A stretch of 36,029 bases of DNA from a virus, in IMG/VR virus record IMGVR_UViG_3300049893_003579, positions 1 to 36,029 of that record, one strand, 5' to 3'. Shown piece by piece: positions 7,759-13,523 of this stretch (the first letter of the stretch is position 1; each line of letters starts with the position of its first letter). A program made the translations under genes and the position numbers. Below the pieces are notes generated by a model, which was not told where the DNA came from, made no database searches, and saw nothing but the letters and a program-made list of their open reading frames with translations.

Positions 7759-8388
7759 TCACTTTGCGTCAGACAAAAGTTCTTCGGCGGCGCAGCGGTA
7801 GATTTCGCAAAATTGTTCGAGATCGTCTCGCGTGATGTGGTTTCCCACACTTGCATGGTCCCGATACATCACTGTGAACTTGATGTTGTTGTGGCCTAGG
7901 CCCAGGGCGTGGCCCAACTCGTGAGTCACCACCGTCCTGTACTCCTCCCAAGTCATAAATCGATCAGTCACAAGAATGATCCTCGAAAAAAGAGGAGTCG
8001 TCTGATAGAGGCCGTACATCATCGAGTTAGACGCGTAGTCTTGAAAGACGATGTCGATCGATGTCGATTCTTCCTTGACGAGAAAGATGTCGTCGGGCGT
8101 GCTGCTAAATTTGATCGACTCAGGGCTCGTAGCAGGACTTGAGAAGAGCCTGACGACGACGATACGAGCAATTCCCTGCGTCTGCGAGTTCCACTCTTGA
8201 GCCGACTCTTCGATTATCTTCAGCTCGTCGTCTCTAAAGTTGGTGTCGACATAGACCGTCCTGTGAGTTCTCTCGGCGAAGCGTCCAGAAGAACCGCTTG
8301 TGAGACGCGGAGATGTATGAGAACACTGAAGAGACAGAACGGCCGCAGCGGCGATCAGGAGACGCTTGAGCGAAGTCCAGAGCTTCAC
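7759..8388 (-). CDS. lipoprotein metzincin-type zinc metalloprotease
   Basis: A 209-aa secreted protease-like protein. M1-K-L-W-T-S-L-K-R followed by an Ala/Leu-rich core and C22 resembles a lipoprotein signal peptide, although Gln at -1 is atypical. Residues 156-166 (H-E-L-G-H-A-L-G-L-G-H) are a complete HExxHxxGxxH zinc site, and M174 in V-M-Y supplies a Met-turn, placing it among matrixin-like metzincins. The GTG start at 8388 overlaps the upstream stop as GTGA and has AAGGGA five bases upstream, which decides the start. A late Cys pair (F-C-E-I-Y-R-C) is shared with the upstream paralogue. It may act at the host envelope during lysis or exclusion; this is inference. Confidence 0.85.
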   Translation of the reverse strand: MKLWTSLKRLLIAAAAVLSLQCSHTSPRLTSGSSGRFAERTHRTVYVDTNFRDDELKIIEESAQEWNSQTQGIARIVVVRLFSSPATSPESIKFSSTPDDIFLVKEESTSIDIVFQDYASNSMMYGLYQTTPLFSRIILVTDRFMTWEEYRTVVTHELGHALGLGHNNIKFTVMYRDHASVGNHITRDDLEQFCEIYRCAAEELLSDAK

Positions 8389-9056
8389 GTCGATCCCTTT
8401 GGAAGTTTTGATCCGATCGGCTTCGACGGCGTGTACTTCTTGGATGGTGAGTCGCAGTAGTTCGTGTCTCTCCACTCGCAGAGAAACTTGGCGCAGAACA
8501 ACTTCATGTCGTTCTGTGTGAGACACTCTGACGTATTCTGCTCATTCATGACAGCAGGATGATCGCTGCTCTCAAAGGACGGAAGACCGAGCTCGTGTCC
8601 CAGCTCTCTCATGACGAGCAGCTTGAACTCAGCAGTGTCCTTCACGCGATCTGCAACGACAACTATGACCTCTGTCCCTGGGCCCTTCGCTGTTGCTGCT
8701 ACGAGAGGCTCTCCTCGAATCTCGTCAATCTCCTGCGTGGCTGAGTCGGTCGAGAGCAGCTTTATGATCACAATCTTGTTGGGCGGGGGTCCCTCTGGAT
8801 CGTGCTTGTAGTCTAAGACAAGATCGAACTTGACGATCTCTTTTGATGCCTGATTCCAGGCATTCTTCGCAGACACGATGGCAAGCTTCTGCCCAGCATC
8901 GAATCGATCGTCGACATAGATCGTCTTTGTCGTCACAATGTTGCGCGGAACGGACGGCTCAGACTTCTGAGGAAGCGGGCAGCCGGCGGGAATTTTTTGA
9001 GAGGCGCAACCTGCCAACAGCACAAGCAACGCAACAAGTCGAAATAGAGTCTTCAT
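8385..9056 (-). CDS. lipoprotein, degenerate paralogue of the adjacent metalloprotease
   Basis: A 223-aa protein with a textbook lipobox: M-K-T-L-F-R then L-V-L-L-A-G-C17. It aligns with the next gene: T-I-Y-V-D-D-R-F matches T-V-Y-V-D-T-N-F, and N-D-M-K-L-F-C-A-K-F-L-C matches D-D-L-E-Q-F-C-E-I-Y-R-C. The zinc site is broken: R150-E-L-G-H154-E-L-G-L-P-S replaces HExxHxxGxxH, losing the first and third histidines, although the Met-turn-like A-V-M at 168-170 remains. It is probably a pseudo-protease that binds rather than cuts, or a partner of the intact copy. ATG 9056 is chosen over an upstream in-frame start at 9083 because it begins the signal peptide cleanly. Confidence 0.82.
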   Translation of the reverse strand: MKTLFRLVALLVLLAGCASQKIPAGCPLPQKSEPSVPRNIVTTKTIYVDDRFDAGQKLAIVSAKNAWNQASKEIVKFDLVLDYKHDPEGPPPNKIVIIKLLSTDSATQEIDEIRGEPLVAATAKGPGTEVIVVVADRVKDTAEFKLLVMRELGHELGLPSFESSDHPAVMNEQNTSECLTQNDMKLFCAKFLCEWRDTNYCDSPSKKYTPSKPIGSKLPKGST

Positions 9057-9126
9057 GCACAGCCCCCAGCAAATACATAGCACGGGGCAAATGCAAGAAT
9101 TGGTTGAAAATTGTGGCGCCTGCGTG

Positions 9127-9160
9127 TCTACATCAGACTATTAGGTGTTCCTGATGTAGA
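9127..9160. terminator. 10-bp perfect inverted repeat at the end of the 99-aa gene
   Basis: TCTACATCAG (9127-9136) and CTGATGTAGA (9151-9160) form a 10-bp stem with a 14-nt loop. The stem overlaps the last codons and stop of the 99-aa gene. No U run follows on either strand, so it is a weak Rho-independent terminator at best. RNA stabilisation, processing or a protein-binding dyad is equally possible. Confidence 0.4.
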
Positions 9161-9440
9161 GTCCCAACTTTGTCCTGAGGAGTTCGGCGATCTCCTCTTC
9201 AAGCTCTCTCAAAGTGAGAGCCGCCTCTGCGGTGAGCTCTCGGCGGCGTTTGGGGTCTTGCGCCGTCTGGTTGATGTGCACGATGATCCGTCTCTTAGTT
9301 GCCTCGACCGTCTCTCTGGCAATTTCAGTCACTGCAAAATCGGGAATTCCGCGACCCAAGTCCTCTCTGAGCTTTTTCTTGCTCTCGAGCTCGTGGCGAA
9401 TGATGTCACGCAGAAGCGGACTGACATCTCTCTTGGGCAT
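9141..9440 (-). CDS. hypothetical charged helical protein
   Basis: A 99-aa protein that I do not recognise. It is rich in Arg, Lys and Glu and looks entirely helical (R-E-L-T-A-E-A-A-L-T-L-R-E-L-E-E-E-I-A-E-L-L), probably a short coiled coil. Its ATG at 9440 shares a base with the upstream TAA stop (TAATG), so it is translationally coupled to the 182-aa gene and the two may form a complex. A 10-bp hairpin spans its stop codon. Confidence 0.65.
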   Translation of the reverse strand: MPKRDVSPLLRDIIRHELESKKKLREDLGRGIPDFAVTEIARETVEATKRRIIVHINQTAQDPKRRRELTAEAALTLRELEEEIAELLRTKLGLYIRNT

Positions 9441-9988
9441 TAGAATCCTTCGCGAGCAGCCTTGGCCCGATAGAGATCCTGATCCTTCTCGTCGTCCTCA
9501 AAAGACTCGTCTTCACCATATTCAGCAGCGGTCTCGGCGACGGCTGCTGCTGCTGTGGCAGTTGCCAAGGATTTGGCATACTTCGAGAGAGCATCCATCA
9601 CGTCAGTGGTGAACTCTTTCTCGGCATCTACGAGATCGTCGCTAAAATCCACGAGAAGATCGTGAAGCTCAGGGTACGTCATCTTCACGGGTGTCATCCC
9701 ATGCTGATTCACTGCTTTCACGATGAGCTTAAGAGCATTTACCCTGAACGAAGAGAGGAAGTCTGCTGTCACGTTGTAGCAGACATTCTCAAACTCATCG
9801 CCCTCCACGATCTCCTCGAGGATCGAGGAATCGACGTTAGTGGCGTCGGGTCCCACCTCGAACAAGAGCTCATTTCTCCTCGACTCGCCCAAGATTCTGT
9901 ATCTTTCATCACGGCTCTTGAGCACAGAGCGGGCCTCACTGAGGACCATCTCGTCGATCATCGCGGACTGTCTTTTCGATAGCTTCAT
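9440..9988 (-). CDS. hypothetical protein with acidic tail
   Basis: A 182-aa protein of unknown function. The N terminus (M-K-L-S-K-R-Q-S-A-M-I-D-E-M-V-L-S-E-A) is basic then helical. Residues about 140-155 are an Ala/Thr run, and 157-175 are strongly acidic (E-Y-G-E-D-E-S-F-E-D-D-E-K-D). Such a tail can mimic DNA or bind basic partners, but no family is recognised. The start has AGAGGAT about ten bases upstream. It is coupled by TAATG to the following 99-aa gene. Confidence 0.68.
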   Translation of the reverse strand: MKLSKRQSAMIDEMVLSEARSVLKSRDERYRILGESRRNELLFEVGPDATNVDSSILEEIVEGDEFENVCYNVTADFLSSFRVNALKLIVKAVNQHGMTPVKMTYPELHDLLVDFSDDLVDAEKEFTTDVMDALSKYAKSLATATAAAAVAETAAEYGEDESFEDDEKDQDLYRAKAAREGF

Positions 9989-10047
9989 CTGCCTATCCTC
10001 TGCCGACTTAAGTATCAGGGACAGCCCGAGTTTTCATGAGATTGTGA

Positions 10048-10374
10048 TCAGCGCTTCTCCAATCGACTTGTTACCTCGGTGCAGGCATATGACATCTGTT
10101 CCATGTCCTCAGCAGCAGCCTTGAGACGACGCTGCATCTTCTGCTGCTTGTCGTAGGACCACTTCAATGCCTTCTTTCGGCTCATGAGGTCGACGACCCG
10201 ATCCAGGCGACTGCGCGCAGCCTCCTTGCGGAAGGTGAATACTCGCAAGAGAGCATTGAGGTACTCGGGGGTCTCCTCAGGGAGGGGAGCTCCCTTCTCC
10301 TCTTCTTCGGAGACCTGAGCCGTTGCAGTCGTCAATCCCTTCGAGCGACCCTTCAAGACGATCTTCTTTGTCAT
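10048..10374 (-). CDS. hypothetical basic protein
   Basis: A 108-aa lysine- and arginine-rich protein, unrecognised. It begins M-T-K-K-I-V-L-K-G-R-S-K-G-L, continues with an acidic E-E-E-E-K-G patch and ends in a long basic helix (R-K-K-A-L-K-W-S-Y-D-K-Q-Q-K-M-Q-R-R). Nucleic-acid binding is possible but only suggested by charge. It lies between the third methyltransferase and the acidic-tail gene, with gaps of 30 and 59 nt that hold no clear promoter. Confidence 0.62.
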   Translation of the reverse strand: MTKKIVLKGRSKGLTTATAQVSEEEEKGAPLPEETPEYLNALLRVFTFRKEAARSRLDRVVDLMSRKKALKWSYDKQQKMQRRLKAAAEDMEQMSYACTEVTSRLEKR

Positions 10375-10404
10375 GTTTCTAATTCTATCCTCTCGGTTGC
10401 TGCT

Positions 10405-11175
10405 TTACAAGGTCCTGAGTCGATTCACCATGTCAGAGAAGATCTTGGGATCACTCTCGACGACAAGAAACTTTCGGCCCAGCTTTCGGGCCGCGAGCGC
10501 AGTAGTCCCGCATCCTGCAAAGGGATCCGCCACCCACTCTCCCGGGTTCGTGTGGACCTCAATCATCACCTCGTGAAGACGCTGCTGCTTCTGGGTAGGG
10601 TGCACCTTGCCTCTGAAAATCTCTGTAATATCGGACCATATGTTGGACCGGCGGTAATTTTCCGATTTTGCTGGGTACTTTTCGTTGAATCCTGCGTACC
10701 CTCTCTTGGCCTCGAGGTAGGGCACATGGAAGGTCCGCGGCTTCTTAGCAGAGCCTTTGACGAAGTAAGCGCACTCCTCACGAGTGAACAAGTAGTTGTT
10801 CTGGACGCCGTATGCGCGCTTCTTTGACCACGTGATCAGGTTTGCGAGCTCGAGATGGCTGGCCTCTTCGACCATGGGAACGTACTTCATGAAGGGCCGA
10901 AATCCGGGCTTGCCGATTCCACCCCACACGTAGAATGCTCCGCCGGACGCAAGAATATGCTCGGTCCAGCGTTTGGTCCAATCCAACATCCATCGAGCAA
11001 AGTCGGTATCAGCTCCGCCGTAGCGGTCCCACTTCTCTTCAACGACATTGCCGTAGGGAGGATCAGCAATGATAAGCGGAACCTCTGGGAGCATCTGCCG
11101 GACGCAGATGATCGTTCCCGGTTCTGTGCTGTCGGCCTGAATAGCGTAGCCGTCGGAGAACTTCTCAATGTTCAT
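10405..11175 (-). CDS. DNA methyltransferase (DPPY type)
   Basis: A 256-aa SAM-dependent DNA amino-methyltransferase. Catalytic motif IV, A-D-P-P-Y-G-N, is at about residues 37-43, and the SAM-binding D-P-F-A-G-C-G-T-T box lies near 214-222, again with IV before I. H-P-T-Q-K-Q between them matches the conserved HPTxKP region. The central segment probably contains the recognition domain. It shares the fold but little sequence with the methyltransferase at 568-1371. It overlaps the 84-aa gene upstream by ATGA. No cognate nuclease is present. The target is unknown; adenine N6 or cytosine N4 are both possible. Confidence 0.93.
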   Translation of the reverse strand: MNIEKFSDGYAIQADSTEPGTIICVRQMLPEVPLIIADPPYGNVVEEKWDRYGGADTDFARWMLDWTKRWTEHILASGGAFYVWGGIGKPGFRPFMKYVPMVEEASHLELANLITWSKKRAYGVQNNYLFTREECAYFVKGSAKKPRTFHVPYLEAKRGYAGFNEKYPAKSENYRRSNIWSDITEIFRGKVHPTQKQQRLHEVMIEVHTNPGEWVADPFAGCGTTALAARKLGRKFLVVESDPKIFSDMVNRLRTL

Positions 11176-11426
11176 AGAACCCCCAAGATCTCTCTGATTT
11201 CTTTCTTGGCCGCCTGCCGACCCGCTTCATAGGCTTCAGCAAGGAGGTATGCGATCGATTCAGCTTCCTTTAGATGGATTCTTTCCGGATCTTTTCGAAT
11301 GCATTCCACGCCCCAAGAGGTCGGGAACTGCATAAAGTGAATGGTATTCGCGTACCTTCGTAAGCCGGGGCCGATGAAGCGATATGCTGCGCCAAGGGCA
11401 GTATCTTCCCGCTCAAACGAGTACAT
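11172..11426 (-). CDS. hypothetical protein downstream of the tRNA-like locus
   Basis: An 84-aa protein of unknown function (M-Y-S-F-E-R-E-D-T-A-L-G). It has a mixed hydrophobic N-terminal half and a C-terminal helix rich in Ala and Glu (A-Y-E-A-G-R-Q-A-A-K-K-E-I-R-E-I). The ATG at 11426 has AGAGAGG about five bases upstream, and its stop overlaps the methyltransferase start as ATGA. It is the first protein gene after the 569-nt non-coding locus, and the ACCA-ending minihelix at 11448-11478 lies just before its ribosome binding site. Confidence 0.65.
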   Translation of the reverse strand: MYSFEREDTALGAAYRFIGPGLRRYANTIHFMQFPTSWGVECIRKDPERIHLKEAESIAYLLAEAYEAGRQAAKKEIREILGVL

Positions 11427-11447
11427 GAATGCCTCTCTTAAATTGGT

Positions 11448-11478
11448 GGACCCCCGGGTGTATCCTACCCAGGGGCCC
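11448..11478 (-). ncRNA. 12-bp minihelix with 7-nt loop and ACCA tail
   Basis: On the minus strand GGGCCCCTGGGT pairs with ACCCGGGGGTCC over 12 bp (two G-U pairs) around the loop AGGATAC, and the stem is followed directly by ACCA (11447-11444). Twelve pairs plus a seven-base loop and a discriminator-CCA is the geometry of a tRNA acceptor-T arm, although the loop lacks the T-loop consensus TTCRA. No U run follows, so a simple terminator is unlikely. It is 13 nt upstream of the next gene's Shine-Dalgarno, where it could be a processing signal or tRNA mimic. Confidence 0.5.
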
Positions 11479-11552
11479 GGTTGTAATCAGCTTGGGAGCT
11501 GCTGACTGCGTCTTCTTTCGAGGGAGCTACACGTTTAATCTGAAGCGTCAGT

Positions 11553-11699
11553 CCTTAGACTCACCCGTTCTGCCGCTAAACTACCGGACCGTAAGACCCG
11601 TTCGAGACTCGCATGCTTTGTCTCTGGTGGGTAAGCCCATGCGCCACCGTTTAAATCCGGCGCAGAGGTCCAGGCTGGACTTGAACCAGCGTTGATGAG
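11553..11699 (-). tRNA. permuted tRNA-like gene 2 (3' half precedes 5' half)
   Basis: Transcribed first is the 3' half (11699-11666): CTCATC, three bases, T stem GCTGG/CCAGC with the canonical loop TTCAAGT, then CTGGACC and a discriminator U, with no encoded CCA. After 75 nt of structured spacer (11665-11591) comes the 5' half (11590-11553): GGTCCGG, T8-A9, D stem GTTT/GAAC, D loop AGCGGCA with A14 and G18-G19, then GGTGA. The acceptor strands pair 7/7 (one G-U). GGTGA pairs with TCATC as an anticodon stem, so both halves fit one tRNA of about 71 nt. If the join falls at positions 35-37 the loop reads GTCTAAC, anticodon CUA; other joins give other anticodons, so identity is unassigned. The order is directly visible; function is inferred. 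Confidence 0.68.
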
Positions 11700-11784
11700 T
11701 TGTTTCAGCACTTCAGAGGTTGATTAGCTCTTGCCTCCCGCGGTCATTGGATAAACCTGTTGCGATAGCTTCAGGTTGATGTGT

Positions 11785-11930
11785 CACTTAGCGTCTGCCA
11801 TTCCGCCACTCTCCCAAGCTTACCGAGATATTAGACCCTCGTCGGCTGGGTTCTCGAACAATGCCTTGATCGATAGTGGGAGAGCCAGGACTCGAACCTG
11901 GATGAGTTACCTCTCGCGACGATTGTAAGC
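11785..11930 (-). tRNA. permuted tRNA-like gene 1, tRNA-Leu-like (3' half precedes 5' half)
   Basis: The 3' half (about 11930-11877) has T stem CCAGG/CCTGG with loop TTCGAGT (11901-11885), acceptor strand CTCTCCC (11884-11878) and discriminator A, followed by CTA rather than CCA. After a 61-nt spacer (11876-11816) comes the 5' half (11815-11785): GGGAGAG, T8-G9, D arm GCG/CGC with loop GAATGGCAGA, then TAAGT. Acceptor pairing is a perfect 7/7. The D arm and discriminator A resemble bacterial tRNA-Leu, and a long 24-nt segment before the T arm would be a type II variable arm. TAAGT can pair with GCTTA (11930-11926), but no candidate join gives a normal T33 or a Leu anticodon, so the anticodon loop is unresolved and this copy may be degenerate. 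Confidence 0.6.
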
Positions 11931-11956
11931 TTAAGGCTGAGCCTCAGCTTGCGCTA

Positions 11957-11977
11957 TCCCGGGACGATAGCCCGGGA
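11957..11977 (-). repeat. 7-bp hairpin at the head of the tRNA-like locus
   Basis: TCCCGGG-CTATCGT-CCCGGGA on the minus strand forms a very stable GC stem with a seven-base loop, 18 nt after the stop of the 245-aa gene. No U run follows. Its downstream flank (GATAGC, 11958-11953) can instead pair with GCTATC at 11769-11764 after the 5' half of permuted tRNA 1, so it may be one of two alternative structures. Confidence 0.5.
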
Positions 11978-11995
11978 ATCTGTTCTGTTGGCTTC

Positions 11996-12733
11996 TCAGC
12001 CGAACAAGAAATTGAACACCTTTCCGCCGACCTTCTGCTGTTCGACCTCGCGGGAGTTGGCTTCCTCACGCGCGAACTTGACAGCCTTCTGAAGGCGCTC
12101 GACTCGGTCCAGGATCTCAGCGACGCGAGACGCCGGGAGAGCACCCGAGAACTTGACGGTCTTCCAGAAGCCAGCGATCTGGTCCTCGAATCCCTCCTTG
12201 ACCTGGGCAGGGTGCTTGTCCGTCGCCGGAGCAAGAACGAGGGGCACGAACACCTTCTTCGACCGCGTGGTCTCCGCGGGCTTCGAAGCGTAGCAGCCCA
12301 CGTTCGGGTCGAGGGTCCACTCCTCAGAGGGGTCCAGGGTGGGGATCTTGCTGACGAAGGTATGGATGTCCACCAACTTCTTCTCGAGGAAGAGGAGGTA
12401 GGTCACCGGGACCTTCGTGGCAATGGTGACATCGCCCACAACCACGTCCGCCGTAGCGACGCAGTTGGCGTAGTCCTTCGTCGCAGTGACGTCGAAGAGG
12501 TCCGTCATGACCCGCGCGACGTCCTTCAGGAAGTCGCCTGCGTTGAGCTGCACCTTCGTGGCTTCCGGGGGAAGCTGCTCGCCGCCGTCCTCCTTGGGAC
12601 GATAGGTGCGAGAGATGCCCGTGATCAGAGCGGGCTTCTGCATCTTCTGATAGATCTCCGTGATGCCCGCGTGGGCCTTGTTCTTCACGGACTTCTCGAC
12701 AGCGATCACTTGACACAATTTTGTGCTGCTCAT
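11996..12733 (-). CDS. conserved protein of unknown function (DUF7873-like)
   Basis: A 245-aa protein. The N-terminal run (M-S-S-T-K-L-C-Q-V-I-A-V-E-K), the middle Y-R-P-K-E-D-G-G-E-Q-L-P-P-E and the terminal V-G-G-K-V-F-N-F-L-F resemble an uncharacterised family I recall from bacteria and phages (annotated DUF7873); I could not check this. Codon use is unusually regular and GC-rich (many AAG, GTC, ATC), suggesting high expression. No catalytic motif or signal peptide is seen. The ATG at 12733 is separated from the GIY-YIG stop by one base. The permuted tRNA-like locus follows immediately after its stop. Confidence 0.75.
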   Translation of the reverse strand: MSSTKLCQVIAVEKSVKNKAHAGITEIYQKMQKPALITGISRTYRPKEDGGEQLPPEATKVQLNAGDFLKDVARVMTDLFDVTATKDYANCVATADVVVGDVTIATKVPVTYLLFLEKKLVDIHTFVSKIPTLDPSEEWTLDPNVGCYASKPAETTRSKKVFVPLVLAPATDKHPAQVKEGFEDQIAGFWKTVKFSGALPASRVAEILDRVERLQKAVKFAREEANSREVEQQKVGGKVFNFLFG

Positions 12734-12734
12734 A

Positions 12735-13430
12735 TCATTTTCCCAAAGTCTGAGTTTCTTCTTGTTGAAATGACTCTAACTCATCTGAGACCAACTTTAC
12801 AAGTTCACGTTTCTGCTTCCAGTACTTGAGGAGTCTTTGACGATGAACTTCTCTGCCTTCTTCAGACATGGGTTTTCGTTTTACGCCAATCGCTGATTTG
12901 CGCTTCAATCCTAGTTCTCTGCGCTCGATCGCTCTCTTGGAGATGTTTTGACCCACTGACGGATCTCTCTTGACTCCCAAATTTGCTTCTCTAATGCGCC
13001 GAATTCCATCCTCAGACTTGGGAGGCGATGGAATCTTTCGCGCTTTACGAGTTTCGCTAATCTTTCGTCTCGTCTCTTCAGACTGAACGCGTCCCATAGC
13101 TGATCGTCTCTTCTTTTCACGCGTCTCATCACTTGGTGAAAAAGATCCTTCGCCGCCTTCGTTCATATTGTAACCTACGAGATGTGTACGCCATTCAAGA
13201 ACAAGTGAATGTTCTGCACTGAATGCGTCAGCTTCAGACTCATGCTCGGAGATGATAGTCATCTCAAACTTGTCAGGGCCATATTTCCTGATAGCTCTGT
13301 AGAGACGAGTCTCGTCTCCTCGTTCAGCGGCATAAAGATGAGCTCCAAACCGTTGTTTGGGATCGTTAGATTTTCCAACGTATCGTTTTCCATTGATAGT
13401 GTTGGTGATGCAATAGACAAATGATTTCAT
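12735..13430 (-). CDS. GIY-YIG homing endonuclease
   Basis: A 231-aa free-standing homing endonuclease of the GIY-YIG type, like the Seg proteins of T4. The nuclease domain occupies residues 1-95: V5-Y-C-I then R16-Y-V-G-K (the GIY and YIG equivalents), R27 in the following helix, a candidate catalytic Glu in A-E-H-S-L-V near 73, and G-Y-N-M-N-E-G-G-E-G at 86-95. The rest is basic with NUMOD3-like repeats (S-E-E-T-R-R-K-I-S-E-T). It sits between the RNR gene and the 245-aa gene and has its own sigma70-like promoter. Codon use is more A/T-rich than its neighbours, fitting recent acquisition. Confidence 0.9.
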   Translation of the reverse strand: MKSFVYCITNTINGKRYVGKSNDPKQRFGAHLYAAERGDETRLYRAIRKYGPDKFEMTIISEHESEADAFSAEHSLVLEWRTHLVGYNMNEGGEGSFSPSDETREKKRRSAMGRVQSEETRRKISETRKARKIPSPPKSEDGIRRIREANLGVKRDPSVGQNISKRAIERRELGLKRKSAIGVKRKPMSEEGREVHRQRLLKYWKQKRELVKLVSDELESFQQEETQTLGK

Positions 13431-13438
13431 GCTGAAGA

Positions 13439-13466
13439 ATTATACCAAATCAAACGATCTGGTAAA
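13439..13466 (-). promoter_or_regulatory. sigma70-like extended -10 promoter for the GIY-YIG gene
   Basis: On the minus strand TTTACC (13466-13461), a 16-nt spacer and TGG-TATAAT (-10 at 13444-13439) make a good extended -10 promoter. The -10 ends only 8 nt before the ATG at 13430, so the transcript would be leaderless or nearly so. An imperfect dyad (ACCAAATC-AAAC-GATCTGGT on the plus strand) spans the spacer, and AGCAT/ATGCT repeats lie just upstream; either could bind a regulator. Confidence 0.6.
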
Positions 13467-13523
13467 GCTTCGTCAGCATGATCAACTATGCTAAAGTGTG
13501 GTTAGACTATTTGAATCGAAAAA

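Larger units (their letters stand above)
11427..11995 (-). other. 569-nt non-coding tRNA-like locus
   Basis: No plausible protein gene lies between the 245-aa gene and the 84-aa gene. In transcription order it holds: the GC hairpin 11977-11957; 3' half 1 (about 11930-11877); spacer 1 with a CGAGA/TCTCG hairpin; 5' half 1 (11815-11785); an 85-nt segment with an AACCTG/CAGGTT hairpin; 3' half 2 (11699-11666); spacer 2 with GCGCC/GGCGC and GAGAC/GTCTC hairpins; 5' half 2 (11590-11553); a segment with a TCAGC/GCTGA hairpin; and the ACCA minihelix (11478-11444). Neither tRNA can be read in the normal order. Confidence 0.75.

Noticed and set aside
11429-11695. An 88-codon plus-strand reading frame in the tRNA-like locus.
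   Set aside because: It runs through the tRNA halves, has no Shine-Dalgarno and would be the only plus-strand gene in the window.
11878-11966. A normal-order type II tRNA from GGGATAG (11959) to CTCTCCC (11878).
   Set aside because: Length is plausible, but the acceptor has a T-C mismatch, positions 8-9 are CG, there is no acceptable D arm and no anticodon arm. GGGAGAG at 11815 pairs perfectly instead.
11427-11995. A group I or group II intron (permuted intron-exon) explaining the split tRNAs.
   Set aside because: I find no P7-like AGACTA/TAGTC pair, no other group I core elements, and no group II domain V. The flanking segments are only about 75-110 nt and one is shared by both tRNAs.
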